A stretch of DNA of 64,000 nucleotides from CAZDKK01 sp964603725 (GTDB lineage Bacteria; Eisenbacteria; RBG-16-71-46; CAIMUX01; WJJG01), in the NCBI GenBank assembly GCA_964603725.1, contig CAZRWW010000006.1, forward strand, positions 1-64,000, given 5' to 3'. The notes under the pieces were generated by a model. That model worked only from the letters and a program-made list of their open reading frames with translations. It had not been told where the DNA came from and searched no databases. A program made the translations under genes and the position numbers. Below are positions 9,831-18,727 of the stretch, piece after piece; the first letter of the stretch is position 1; each line of letters opens with the position of its first letter.

Positions 9831-9955
9831 GGGGGATCGAGAAAGCCCGTGGCGGATCGCTCCTCCGGCTGCTGAGCATGACAACGGCCGGGCGGCCATC
9901 CACATCGGCGGCCTCGGCCGCCAGGGGCCGCAAAGATAGCATCCGCCTTTGCCAG

Positions 9956-10522
9956 CTCATCGTCGGCGTCGGGCGCCTGCGTGAGAAGCGCGGACGCGTC
10001 TTCAGTGGAGGCCGCGGCCGCGTGAGGTAGGCGCGATCGAGGATCTCGAACACCGGTGTCGTCGGCGATGAAGAGCGTGACCCGCGGCAGGCGCAGCGCC
10101 TTGCGCAGCGGCTCCATCTGATAGGCGTCGATCTTGATCCCGGCCCGGAACGGCGCCTGGAAGAGGGTGGGGTCGGTGGCCGTGACGCAGTTCCAGCGGA
10201 GCGTGTGCAGGAAGGCGGCGAACATGCGCGGCGGGTCGAATCCGCGGGCGGCGAGGTCCTTCCAGCCCTCCTCCTCCAGGATGAGGCGGTCGGGCTCGTG
10301 GTTCCAGTAGACCTCGAGGGCCTGGCACTGGGCGTTGTCGTCGGCGCAGGCCAGGCGAACGAGGGGAGACTCGGCGGGGTCGGGGTTCGGGCTCGGGATG
10401 ACCTCCTCGACCAGCCAGCGGCGGGAGCGAAGGTGGACGAGCTCGCCGGGGGTGGGGAGACGGGTCGGGAGCAGATGGGTCGGGAGGTTCGAGGGCGTCC
10501 GGGGAGCGGTTGTGCTTGTCAC
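9956..10522 (-). pseudogene. Truncated, internally deleted second copy of drmD
   Basis: From GTG 10522 leftward the frame copies the first ~155 codons of the intact drmD (same LPTPGELVHLRSRRWLVEEV start, same DPTLFQAPFRAGIKIDAYQ block) up to ADDTG of Walker A. There the sequence skips about 140 bases to the 'FEILDRAYLT' region, read out of frame. It then skips about 680 bases to the 'STEDAS..TQAPDADD' region and ends in the IS91 remnant. Walker A lysine and all later helicase motifs are lost. It cannot be active. Confidence 0.88.
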
Positions 10523-10714
10523 GGGATCGTCACCTGTGTTCAAGGGCTGTCGACGGCTTCTCGGTCTTGTTGTGCGCACGCCCAGCCCACCGGGCTTGGG
10601 CAGACCCGGACGCGCCTTGGGTATCCCCGGGCGCGCAAGCGCGGTCGGCTGGCGTCGACCCAGTTGGCCCATGATGGAAGATCCTGATTGGGTGTGCCAA
10701 GTCTGGATAGCGAC
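10053..10714. repeat. Duplicated drmD 5' segment plus upstream region, copy 2
   Basis: Partner of 6489-7143 in the same orientation. The upstream non-coding part is also conserved, so the copied segment includes the likely promoter and ribosome site of drmD. Confidence 0.85.
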
Positions 10715-10766
10715 CGTCCGGGGTCACCCGTGCGCGCCTTGGGCAAGGAGCCTTCCGGGTGCTGGT

Positions 10767-10874
10767 GACAGGAGCCTACATCTCCACATTCTGTTCGATC
10801 GCGGGTACGTGACTGTCACGCCCGACTACCGCGTGCGCCTGGAGTGGCATCGGGAGGAGGTGTTCATTGCTTGA
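10767..10874 (+). pseudogene. HNH endonuclease C-terminal fragment
   Basis: The rightward frame ends in LFDRGYVTVTPDYRVRLEWH and a stop at 10872-10874. 'LFDxGYVTVTPDxR' is the conserved stretch just after the HNH catalytic core in restriction-type HNH endonucleases. The HNH histidines and asparagine are missing, and what precedes is the end of the drmD duplication. Only a remnant remains. It converges on the ORF6N remnant. Confidence 0.65.
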
Positions 10875-10898
10875 GAGGTGGGCGGAGCAGCGGGCCTG

Positions 10899-11204
10899 TC
10901 AAGCATCTGGAGCACCCGTGTCCTTCTTGTCCCGAGACCGAAACCCAATCTGGCGGCGCCTCGGGTCCGGAGGCTTCATGAGCTCACGGATGGCGTCGAA
11001 GACGACCCGGAACTGGGCATCGTACTTCTTCTCGAGCGTGCCCCAGGATCTTGAGATCACAGATTGTGATCTCAAGTCTGTAACCTCTTTGCCCGTAAGC
11101 GGAAACATGAAGTCCGCAGGGAACCGCCCGATGTTGCGCTTCACGGCCTGCACCAGGGCCCTGGTATCGACTCCGTAGAGCCTGGCCAAGTCCGAATCGA
11201 CCAT
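10899..11204 (-). pseudogene. ORF6N-domain protein with internal deletion
   Basis: It opens with the ORF6N signature (MVDSDLARLYGVDTRALVQ, then RFPADFMFPLT) and ends with the family tail (LEKKYDAQFRVVFDAI, then IGF). The middle ~70 residues seen in the intact paralogue at 22023-22550 (the FTEQGVAMLSSVLRS block and following helix) are missing: 'RSQSVISRSWG' joins directly to 'TLEKKYD'. The frame stays open, so a shortened ~101-residue protein is possible. ORF6N proteins are phage- and island-associated DNA-binding proteins. Confidence 0.75.
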
Positions 11205-11623
11205 GCAGCGATTGCCGTGCCAGATGTCTTGGCGCGGAGCGTCATCTCGACATGGCACGGGCAGGGTACGGGAACGGGGTGTCCTCGGAAGATCCGGCGT
11301 ACTCACGGCAGGGATCGCACGGCCGCACGCTTGACGATGTTGCCCAGCCCCTGCTGAGGTGCTGGAATCCCGACGTGAGTCGATGCAGCAGCGAGTGTTG
11401 GCGGAAGCGGCGGCCAAGATCGATGGGGCTATGGGGGATCATGGGCGCCCCTTCCGGTGCCGGCCCGCTGCCCGAGTGTCCTTGCCAGATTCGGGCGGCT
11501 TCGTGGTGAGCGCCTCGTCCCGCCTCGCGGCGCTCGAGGAGGCCGCGCCGGACCAAGCCGGCCAGCAACCTCTTAACCTGATCCGCGCTAGGATGAACCG
11601 CACCGGGAATCCCGGAGGGCTCA
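11205..11623. other. Stretch without a recognised gene
   Basis: Only short overlapping frames occur here. One minus-strand stretch reads LAGLVRRGLLERREAGRG, which looks like the wing of a winged-helix domain, but it is too short to assign. It lies between the ORF6N and IS3 remnants and is probably decayed accessory DNA. Confidence 0.4.
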
Positions 11624-11995
11624 TTACGTGACTCCAACCTCCAATTCTAGGATCTCGTGACGCCGGTAGTATGCCTCCTCGTACTCAACCGGGGGACGGT
11701 CTCCAATCGGCTCCAGCAGCCTCCGGTGGTTGAACCAGTCGACCCATTCCAGAGTCGCGAACTCGACATCCTCCACACCCCGCCATAGCCCGCTGCGCCG
11801 GATGACCTCGGTCTTGAACAGACCTATCACCGACTCCACCAGGGCGTTGTCATAGGAGTCCCCCTTGCTGCCCACCGAGGGCTCGATGCCAGCCTCGGCA
11901 AGGCGCTCCGTGTAGCGGATCGACAGGTACTGCACCCCACGGTCGCTGTGATGGACCGCCCAAGCCCACGGTTGCCTGACAGTGATTGCCCTCAT
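11624..11995 (-). mobile_element. IS3-family transposase OrfB C-terminal remnant, fused to an ASCH-domain start
   Basis: Residues from HHSDRGVQYLSIRY onward are the IS3-family OrfB integrase-core end: KGDSYDNALVESVIGLFK contains the second catalytic Asp region, the DDE glutamate follows in LFKTE, and WVDWFNHRRLLEPIG closes the fold. The first ~200 residues of OrfB and all of OrfA are missing. The first 13 residues (MRAITVRQPWAWA) instead match the start of ASCH-domain proteins. The two parts join at 'AVHHSDRG' in frame. The result is a 123-residue chimera that cannot transpose. Confidence 0.85.
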
Positions 11996-12152
11996 TGGTG
12001 TTTGCAGGTTCTCCTGTCGGTATCGGCCGAATGGCCCGCTGAGCCGCCGATCCTGGAAGGTCGGTCGGCTTCAGCCGCAGCGCACTCGAGTCTTGGAGTC
12101 TTCCCGTCATGTCACGCGCGTCGGGGCTGCCAGCAATTGTTAGCTTGCGTGC

Positions 12153-12548
12153 TTACACACGACTACTCAAGATCACCTTCCGGAGTTCATGGCGATGGCA
12201 GTGCCTTTGGTCCTCCGCGCAATGGCACATGAGCGTGACGGCACCAACGCGCCCCAGGCGCTTGAGAAGCCGGAGAGTGAACTTCTGGCCGTGGTTCTTA
12301 ATGGTCCGGCTGCGCGCGTCGACTGGACCGTCCATGAACAACTCCCGCCGATACTCCCGAACGAATTGTGCCCAAGTAGTCCGTCCCGCTTGCCCGCTCC
12401 GAAGAAGGCGTTCGCTGGGCGCCAAAGAGGGCATCCAGACGTCGTACCTATTCGTGGGCATGCCGCGTCCACGGAACCGCGTCGCCAAGACCCTAATCCC
12501 ATCACGCTTCCGGTCAATCGGACTCCACACAGATTTCGTACGAATCAT
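12153..12548 (-). CDS. DUF488-family protein
   Basis: A 131-residue protein starting at ATG 12548 (MIRTKSVWSPIDRKRDGIRV). The family pattern is clear: a 'RVLxxRfxxRG' strand, 'DVWMPSLAPSE', 'WAQFVREYRREL', and near the end 'VTLMCHCAEDQRHCHR', the conserved cysteine-histidine motif of DUF488. A longer frame extends upstream to 12761, but that part shows no similarity. The function of DUF488 proteins is not established; the HC..HR cluster could be a metal or active site. It is one of the few intact genes in this debris region. Confidence 0.8.
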   Translation of the reverse strand: MIRTKSVWSPIDRKRDGIRVLATRFRGRGMPTNRYDVWMPSLAPSERLLRSGQAGRTTWAQFVREYRRELFMDGPVDARSRTIKNHGQKFTLRLLKRLGRVGAVTLMCHCAEDQRHCHRHELRKVILSSRV

Positions 12549-12962
12549 CGAGTCGGCTCCGTGTTTGTGCGGCAGCCTAACGCCAGGCTGATGATATTCA
12601 TTCTGGCCCTCGCTCTGCGGCTGGCGGCGCCTATCCGGGCTGCGCTGGCCACGAGTCCGCAGCCACGAGTCCACAGCGTGCCGAGCAGGAGTGCAGTTCC
12701 CTTGCGCCCCGAGGGATTGCCGCCGGTCCGTTCCCTTCACCACCGCAGTGCCGGCGCTCATCCCCTGTGTCCGTTCGGCCTCCGTTCAAGACCCTCGCAG
12801 CGATTCTAGACGATGCTCATTCCGCGATCCAGGCCAAGCACGGTCACGCGTTCTCGTTACCGACAGGGTGATTGGATGTGGCTTCGCGAGCGAAGCAGGC
12901 GCCGCAGCTCACCATTCGCGCCTTCCACCTAGCCCGGAGTGCGCCACCACCCCCGCTATGCG
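12549..12962. other. Intergenic stretch without a recognised gene
   Basis: No coherent coding frame is seen. The right end (about 12900-12962) resembles 15840-15901, so the DinB duplication extends a little past its stop codons. Confidence 0.4.
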
Positions 12963-13319
12963 TCATTCCTTCCCGTGCGGATAATCCAGCCCGGCGATCG
13001 GCTTTCCCGGTAGTCTGCACATCGCCGCGACTTGCCCCTGGTGATGGTAGAGGTGCGTCAACGTGCGCATGACCACGTGGGCGGGGATGAGCAGTCGCTC
13101 CTTGTTGCCCCAGGTCAGCATCAGGCGGGCGGTGTTCAACTCCGCGCTGGACGCCCCACGCATATACGCCTCCGTCGCCGCGAAGACCTGCTGGCGGTAG
13201 GCCTCCAGCGAGTCGACCGTGGGGTAAGCCGCGTCGTTGTCGTCGACCTCGATGCGGCCCTGCAGAACGGCGATCCAGTACTGCTCGGCGCCGATCTCGT
13301 GGTGTAGCTGCAACCGCAC
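12963..13319. repeat. Direct repeat, left copy, flanking the first LVIVD gene
   Basis: About 355 bases nearly identical to 15906-16259 and in the same orientation. The two copies enclose the secreted LVIVD-repeat gene at 13588-15789. Confidence 0.88.
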
Positions 13320-13385
13320 CTTGGCCAGGCCGGAGTGCCGATAGGAGGCAAGCTGATCCCGCCAAGCAAGGGCCACGAGCTTCAT
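12963..13385 (-). pseudogene. DinB-like protein, truncated duplicate with foreign N-terminus
   Basis: From VRLQLHHEIGAEQYWIAV onward (nucleotide 13319 down) this is almost identical to the intact DinB-like protein at 15902-16390, with only a few changed residues near the end (MCRLPGKP instead of MCRLLGAP). The first 22 residues (MKLVALAWRDQ..) are unrelated and replace the first helix of the DinB bundle, including about 44 native residues. The frame is open, so a 140-residue product could be made, but the four-helix fold would be incomplete. Confidence 0.8.
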
Positions 13386-13587
13386 GCGTCGTCCGGGAAC
13401 GAAGCAGTCGTGGAAACTCTCCGCCAGAGGGGGTATGATGGGTACATCACGACGGCCGAACGCACATAAGTCTGGGCAAGAGCTGAAGGCGATCTCCGAT
13501 AAGTCGACACATAGGGCGGCGCAGCAGCGTGAGCTCGAAGTCCTGCCGGCTCTCAAGATCGCTGCCGGCCGCGGAAAGGAGTCGGCC

Positions 13588-15789
13588 ATGGGGTACTCCG
13601 CAGTTGTCTCCGGCCTGGTGCTGCTTGTCGGGCTTTGTGCTGCTTCTCCCTCCTTCGCTGAGTGTCTCGAGTATGCCGACTACATGCAGGCGAGGGGGCA
13701 GGTTCCTATGTCGCACGCCTGGGGAGTGGCCATTTCTGGCGATCACGCATATGTCGCGGACCGGCAACATCTGCAGGTGGTCGACATTTCCGATCCTGAT
13801 GAACCCCTGATTGTGGCAAGCCTCGCAACGTCGGACGCCAATGACGTTGCTGTCTCCGGAGCCCATGCCTACGTCGCGACCGTCACCGGTTTGCAGATCG
13901 TCGATATCAGCGATCCTCTCCATCCTATCCCGCAGGGTTACGTGGCCACTGCGACTGAAGCAATCAAGGTCGCCGTGTCTCGCGGGCGGGCGTACGTCGG
14001 GGAGAGAAGACATGCGCAGCCCGCGTCAACAGGAGCACTTGAAGTTGTCGACATCACTGATCCTGTGATGCCTCGAGTACTTGGGAGAGTTGATCTCCCG
14101 GGTGAAGCCTCGGGCTTGGCAGTCAAGGGCTCCTATGCTTACGTGGCGGCCAACGCGGCCGGGCTGCAGGTAATCGATGTCACCGATCCGGGGAATCCGC
14201 ACGTGGTGGCGGTCAGCAGTTGTGGGTCGGTAGTCCTCGATGTTGATGTTGCCGTCGATTCTGCGTGCGCCTACGTCACTCACTACGGACCCGCCGGCCT
14301 CACGGTGATCGACGTCACGCACCCGGTCAGTCCGGTCATCATGGGAACCGTCGCCATCACGGACTGCCCCCAGGGCGTCGCGGTGGCGGGCACCCGAGTC
14401 TACGTGGCGAAGGTCAACGAATACGGGCCATGCGGCGGCTTCCTGGCCATCGACGTGGCTGATCCCCACGCTCCCCGCGTGATCGGTAGCGTGGCGCTCT
14501 GGGATGAGGTCCTCAGAGTGGCCGTATCGGAGAACCATGGATGCGTGACGGCCAGATACGGGTTGCAGCTCATCGACATCTCCGATCCCCACGATCCGCC
14601 GCTGACCGGTGGCGTGGACACACCGGGCTACGCCTGTGATGTTGCGGTTTCGAGTGACTATGCCTATGTTGCCGACAAGTATTCCGGCCTCCAGGTCGTC
14701 GACATAGCCGATCCCTCTAACTGCCGGATCGTTGGGAGCCTGGATCTGCCGAACTACGCCATCAGAGTGTCGATATCGGGTGCATACGCCTATGTCGCAG
14801 CTCCGTATTCGCCTTACGGCCTATACGTGGTTGACATCACGCATCCCGAAAACCCGGAGCTTGTGGGCTCGCTGGCACTACCCGGTGCTCCCGCCCGCAT
14901 GGATGTCTCAGGCGGCTTCCTTTACGTCGCAATGCAGTCGTACTTGTATCATCCAGGGTCATTGCAGGTGGTCGATGTCCAAGATCCCACGAATCCTTCG
15001 ATCGTGGGCGTCGTGACCTTCATGAGCGGCGGTGCGCATGATGTTGAGATATCGGGCACATATGCCTATGTCGTGGGGTACCCGTTCGTCAAGGTCATCG
15101 ACGTCAAGGATCCGCACGATCCTGTGCTTGTGAGCACTCTGCCGCTGACCGAATACGCGGACTTCGTGTCTGTCTCGGGTGCTCAGGCCTATGTTACCAG
15201 TAGCAGGTCCTTCTGGGTGGTCGACATTTCCAATCCTCTGCATCTCAACATCCTGGGCGGTGCTTCACTATTGGGTCCGAATAGTTCGCTGGCGGTCCTG
15301 GGCAGCTACGCATACATCGCTGGGGCGGAGCTTGAGATCTTCGACATCACGCACTCCGACCGTCCCAAGAGGATTGGCAGCGCAAGAACGCGTGGGAAAC
15401 CAGCCGGCGTGGCGGGATGCGGACCCTGTGTCTGCTTGGCCGATGGCCCCGCAGGCCTGACAATGCTGCGCGTGCAGTGCGAACCATCGAGCGATGCGCC
15501 GGAAAGCCGGGAGTCATGGATGCACTTGCGATGCCTGCCCAATCCAAGTCCTAATGGCACCTGGATCCACTTCAGTGCTGCGAAGGGCGGGGCGGCTCAG
15601 GCGAGTGTCTATGACCTGGCTGGCCGCTTGGTTCGCAGGCTGTTCCATTGCTCCATCGATGCGGGTGATCACGAGCTTCAGTGGGATGGCCGCGATGAAA
15701 TCGGCCGGGTTGTGACGCCTGGGGTATATTGGGTCCGCGTATCGAGTCGCGAGAGATCGGAGACTTCGCGAGTCATCACGCTACGCTAG
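13588..15789 (+). CDS. Secreted LVIVD-repeat beta-propeller protein with C-terminal sorting domain
   Basis: A 733-residue protein starting at ATG 13588, placed eight bases after a GGAAAGGAG ribosome site. A signal peptide (MGYSAVVSGLVLLVGLC to SFA) is followed by about 13-14 copies of a ~45-residue LVIVD unit: 'GVAVSGxxAYVAxxxxGLQVVDISDPxxP'. This predicts one or two beta-propellers. The last ~80 residues form the FlgD-like tail (NPSPNGTWIHF, VYDLAGRLVRRL, HELQWDGRDEIG, GVYWVRV). The protein is probably exported and attached at the surface. It lies between two direct repeats carrying DinB-like sequence. A second protein of the same type is at 18728-20986. Confidence 0.88.
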   Translation: MGYSAVVSGLVLLVGLCAASPSFAECLEYADYMQARGQVPMSHAWGVAISGDHAYVADRQHLQVVDISDPDEPLIVASLATSDANDVAVSGAHAYVATVTGLQIVDISDPLHPIPQGYVATATEAIKVAVSRGRAYVGERRHAQPASTGALEVVDITDPVMPRVLGRVDLPGEASGLAVKGSYAYVAANAAGLQVIDVTDPGNPHVVAVSSCGSVVLDVDVAVDSACAYVTHYGPAGLTVIDVTHPVSPVIMGTVAITDCPQGVAVAGTRVYVAKVNEYGPCGGFLAIDVADPHAPRVIGSVALWDEVLRVAVSENHGCVTARYGLQLIDISDPHDPPLTGGVDTPGYACDVAVSSDYAYVADKYSGLQVVDIADPSNCRIVGSLDLPNYAIRVSISGAYAYVAAPYSPYGLYVVDITHPENPELVGSLALPGAPARMDVSGGFLYVAMQSYLYHPGSLQVVDVQDPTNPSIVGVVTFMSGGAHDVEISGTYAYVVGYPFVKVIDVKDPHDPVLVSTLPLTEYADFVSVSGAQAYVTSSRSFWVVDISNPLHLNILGGASLLGPNSSLAVLGSYAYIAGAELEIFDITHSDRPKRIGSARTRGKPAGVAGCGPCVCLADGPAGLTMLRVQCEPSSDAPESRESWMHLRCLPNPSPNGTWIHFSAAKGGAAQASVYDLAGRLVRRLFHCSIDAGDHELQWDGRDEIGRVVTPGVYWVRVSSRERSETSRVITLR

Positions 15790-15901
15790 ATGGGCCAGGC
15801 ACGGTAGGGGCGCCGGTCGCCGGGCGTCCCCTGCAGGAGCCGCCGTAGGCCATTCGCGCTCTCCGCCTCGGCCGGGAATGCGGCACGACCTCCGCACCGT
15901 G

Positions 15902-16390
15902 TCACTCCTTTCCATGCGGATAATCCAGCCCGGCGATCGGCGCCCCCAGCAGTCTGCACATCACCGCGACTTGCCCCTGGTGATGGTAGAGGTGCGTCAC
16001 CGTGCGCATGACCACGTGGGCGGGAATGAGCAGTCGCTCCTTGTTGCCCCAGGTCAGCATCAGGCGGGCGGTGTTCAACTCCGCGCTGGACGCCCCACGC
16101 ATATACGCCTCCGTCGCCGCGAAGACCTGCTGGCGGTAGGCCTCCAGCGAGTCGACCGTGGGGTAAGCCGCGTCGTTGTCGTCGACCTCGATGCGGCCCT
16201 GCAGAACGGCGATCCAGTACTGCTCGGCGCCGATCTCGTGGTGTAGCTGCAACCGCACCGAGGGATAGCCGAAGCCGGCCAGCTCGCGATCCAGTTCCTC
16301 GATGCTGAGCTGACGGCAGTGCGCCAACAGTCCTCTCAGATTGCGATGAGCGCGCTCGTGGAAGTCGAGCAGGGCTTCTGACGTGTGCAT
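15902..16390 (-). CDS. DinB-like four-helix protein
   Basis: A 162-residue protein of the DinB/YfiT-like superfamily. The 'QLHHEIGAEQYWI' helix and the C-terminal 'THLYHHQGQV' motif carry the histidines that bind a divalent metal in this family. The length is normal. Many members are thiol-dependent transferases or of unknown role, so the reaction is left open. It diverges from the methyltransferase gene that starts at 16629. A near-identical but truncated copy lies at 12963-13385. Confidence 0.82.
   Translation of the reverse strand: MHTSEALLDFHERAHRNLRGLLAHCRQLSIEELDRELAGFGYPSVRLQLHHEIGAEQYWIAVLQGRIEVDDNDAAYPTVDSLEAYRQQVFAATEAYMRGASSAELNTARLMLTWGNKERLLIPAHVVMRTVTHLYHHQGQVAVMCRLLGAPIAGLDYPHGKE
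15906..16259. repeat. Direct repeat, right copy, flanking the first LVIVD gene
   Basis: Partner of 12963-13319. This copy belongs to the intact DinB-like gene, so the left copy is the derived one. Confidence 0.88.
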
Positions 16391-16628
16391 GCGTCCTCCG
16401 TTGGAGTCGAGGCTGAGCCGAGCTCACCCATCGACCCCCCTGCCTGGCAGTCGTGACGAAGCTGCGGTGGGCTGCAGCGCGGCGATCCCCCAGGACCCCT
16501 CCGAGCGCCGGGCGCCAGTATACGATCTGACGTTGGTCTTGCGCAGGGCGAATCGCCGCGCCCATGCTCCCCGCGACGGCCGCGCACTTGGGGCGTTCCC
16601 AGGCGCGCGCGATGCCGGCGAGGTGCGC

Positions 16629-17327
16629 ATGATCCGCTGGGAGCTCATCGATCGCGGGCGGGTGCCCGGCGAAGGCAAGGACCTGCTGCTCTATCGGCGC
16701 GGCGAGGAATACGCCATCCGGGTGGACGGCGTCGAGTTGATGAACAGCCGCGTTCACGGTTCGGAGGAAGCGCTGGCCGAGCTCGCCTGCCCGCGAACCG
16801 CCGGGCGGTCGCGGCCCCGTATCCTGATCGGCGGACTCGGCATGGGATTCACCGCGGCCGCAGCTCTGCGGCACGCCGGGGCCGGAGCGCGGCTGATCGT
16901 GGCGGAAGTGGTGCCGGCCGTGGTGGCGTGGAACCGGGGGCCGCTGGCGCACCTGGCCGGCCGCCCCCTCGAGGATCCGCGCGTGACGGTGCGCGAGATC
17001 GACGTGGCCGTGCTCCTGCGCGCGGAGCGGGGAGCGTACGACGCGATCCTCCTCGATGTGGACAACGGCCCCGCCGGTCTGACCCGTGCGGACAATGACT
17101 GGCTCTACGCCCCGGCCGGCTTGCGGGCGTCCTACGCGGCGCTGCGTCCCGGCGGCGTGCTGGCCATCTGGTCGGTCGCCCCGGAGCCGGGCTTCACGCG
17201 CCGGCTCCGCCGCGAGGGCTTCGCGGTGGAGGAAGTCAGCGCGCATGCGCGCAGGTCCGGCGGCGGAGGCCGGCGCACGATCTGGCTGGCGGAGCGTCCG
17301 GCGCCCCCGGCGTCGCGCCGTCGTTGA
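16629..17327 (+). CDS. Spermidine-synthase-like SAM methyltransferase
   Basis: A 232-residue protein of the SpeE-like Rossmann methyltransferase group. I chose ATG 16629 (MIRWELIDRGRVP), because the upstream extension is unlike the family. Visible blocks are an N-terminal beta domain (LLLYRRGEEYAIRVDGVELM), glycine motif ILIGGLGMGFT, the acidic 'LIVAEVVPAVVAWN' motif, 'RVTVREIDV' and 'YDAILLDVDNGP', and a late 'LRPGGVLAIWSV'. The aspartates that bind the amine in true spermidine synthases are not obvious, so the substrate is uncertain; many bacterial homologues have unassigned roles. The lysine-rich peptide gene follows 163 bases later. Confidence 0.8.
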   Translation: MIRWELIDRGRVPGEGKDLLLYRRGEEYAIRVDGVELMNSRVHGSEEALAELACPRTAGRSRPRILIGGLGMGFTAAAALRHAGAGARLIVAEVVPAVVAWNRGPLAHLAGRPLEDPRVTVREIDVAVLLRAERGAYDAILLDVDNGPAGLTRADNDWLYAPAGLRASYAALRPGGVLAIWSVAPEPGFTRRLRREGFAVEEVSAHARRSGGGGRRTIWLAERPAPPASRRR

Positions 17328-17490
17328 CCCGCACGTCGGCACGGGACTCGCCGGCGGGTACTCTCAGCGGGCTCTTTGCCGGCTTCAGTACGCACCGATT
17401 TCATCGTACTATGACCCGACAAGACGCTTTGCCTTCGCCCGCGGCCCAGCGCGGCGCAACGTCAGGGACAAGACGCAAAGGAGAGACGTC

Positions 17491-17610
17491 ATGGGAGACA
17501 AGGGGAAGAAGGACAAGGACAAGGGCCAGAAGCAGAAGGACAAGAAGCAGGCGGAGAAGGAGGCGCAGAAGGCGGCCCGCAAGCAGGAGAAACAGGCGAA
17601 GAAGGCCTGA
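17491..17610 (+). CDS. 39-residue lysine-rich peptide, copy 1
   Basis: ATG 17491 follows an AAAGGAGA ribosome site. The product is 39 residues, starting MGDKGKKDKDKGQKQK and ending EKQAKKA. It consists almost only of K, Q, E, D, A and G and is predicted to be highly basic and helical or disordered. A second gene of the same length at 21059-21178 differs by a short rearrangement in the middle. The 45 bases upstream and ~20 bases downstream are conserved with it, which argues for a real translated gene. The role is unknown; a nucleic-acid-binding or ribosome-associated peptide is a guess. Confidence 0.65.
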   Translation: MGDKGKKDKDKGQKQKDKKQAEKEAQKAARKQEKQAKKA

Positions 17611-17736
17611 TCTGGGCAAGACGACTTGAGTAGGCCGCCGGTGCACCCGGTGCATGCGGTGCATCCCGTGAACTCGGTGCACTCGGCGCACTCCGGCGCA
17701 CGCGCGTGCGTGGGCGGGCGAGTCGAGCCGCCGGCG

Positions 17737-18117
17737 GCCGGCGAAGGAGAACCCGCGGCCGAGTTCGAGAAACAAGTCCCTGAGCCGCTCGGCCGGGTCC
17801 TTGAGGCGCTGGATGAGGAGGATGTTGTGGCCCCAGGGGATAGGGGTTGTCTGCGTGGGCGGACCGGGGGTCCCCAATTCTGGAACAGGCTGTTCCAAAA
17901 TTGCAACTTCTTTAGAATATGCTAGATAGAAGGATCGCATCTTCAGGATGTTCCAGGCCGAAAACCCCCTCAACCCAGGGAATGCCACCTGCAAGTCGGC
18001 GGCCAGACGGTCGATCACGCTCGTTCCCCAGCCTTCAGCTCGCTGGCGCTGGACGATGACCCGCCCGATCTCCCAGTAGAGCCCGATCAACTCGCTGTTG
18101 ACCGACGCCGCGGCTCG
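17737..18117 (-). pseudogene. DUF1016 (YhcG-like) nuclease with internal deletion, copy 1
   Basis: Reading leftward, the N-terminal DUF1016 region is well kept: SVNSELIGLYWEIGRVIVQ, then SVIDRLAADLQVAFPGLRGFS and NILKMRSFYLAY. It continues through PWGHNILLIQRLKDPAERL and then joins directly to DLFLELGRGFSFAG, skipping the ~80 residues that normally follow. After that similarity ends, so the C-terminal PD-(D/E)XK catalytic half is lost. It faces the lysine-rich peptide gene. The same junction occurs in copy 2 at 21288-21401. Confidence 0.78.
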
Positions 18118-18254
18118 CCAGTGGCCCTGGGTCCGCGAGCCCGTCGGGGGGCTGCTGCGGGACGCTGTCGAGCGGCAGTCGAGACAACCACACCTCCACA
18201 CCTACGGCCTGTACAGATCCATGTAGCCATTCACGCGCCAACATCGGTGACGAT

Positions 18255-18316
18255 GTCGCGCTCGTGGCGGGTACCCATGGGGACGGTCGCGCTCTTGGCG
18301 GGTACCCGTGGGGATG
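18255..18316. repeat. Two tandem 31-bp units upstream of DUF1016 remnant 1
   Basis: Units 18255-18285 and 18286-18316 share the core 'ggcgggtaccc' and differ at three positions. A related 31-bp pair lies at the same relative place beside the second DUF1016 remnant. Confidence 0.75.
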
Positions 18317-18727
18317 CGATGCGCCAGATCAGAGCCATGCAGGTGACCGCCGGCGTGTTGCCGACAAGCCCTAACCAACCCTGAGCCACATCACGCGACA
18401 CGCGCGCTGCGAACCATCAACCGAGCCATATGTGGAGTTCTGGGTTTCCGGCGTACCGGGTCAACCGCCATCGTGGCGGGACCGACCGCGGCGGCCAACA
18501 TTGACATGCTCCGCACTGAGGAGGATAATTCCACATCAGACGCAAGCGCATGAGCAGTGAGGCTGCCGACAGCTCCACCGCTTGCGAGATCTGCATAGGG
18601 GTGCCATCGGTCCTGCGAATCGAGCAGGGACATCGCCAGGAGAGCGCGCTCATCCCCAGTTTGTCTTTCGTCGCGTACGCCTGAGATGCACGACCTGTTG
18701 GAACCCCGGGCGGAAGGAGGCATGGCG
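18317..18727. other. Leader region of the second LVIVD gene, no gene recognised
   Basis: No coherent coding frame is seen on either strand. The last bases carry the ribosome site for the LVIVD gene at 18728. Confidence 0.4.
18714..18720 (+). promoter_or_regulatory. Shine-Dalgarno site choosing the second ATG of the LVIVD gene
   Basis: AAGGAGG ends one base before ATG 18722 and seven bases before ATG 18728. The spacing favours the second ATG. Confidence 0.6.

Noticed and set aside
7259..10030. 923-codon plus-strand open frame
   Set aside because: It runs antisense over the serine hydrolase, the IS91 remnant and the drmD copy, and matches nothing.
15786..17342. 518-codon minus-strand frame over the DinB and SpeE-like genes
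   Set aside because: Out of frame with the DinB-like gene and antisense to the methyltransferase; a shadow.
17630..17710. 'cggtgcatc'-like short repeats as a possible CRISPR or iteron array
   Set aside because: Units of about 9 bases vary in sequence and have no spacers of constant size. It is a simple minisatellite next to the DUF1016 remnant.
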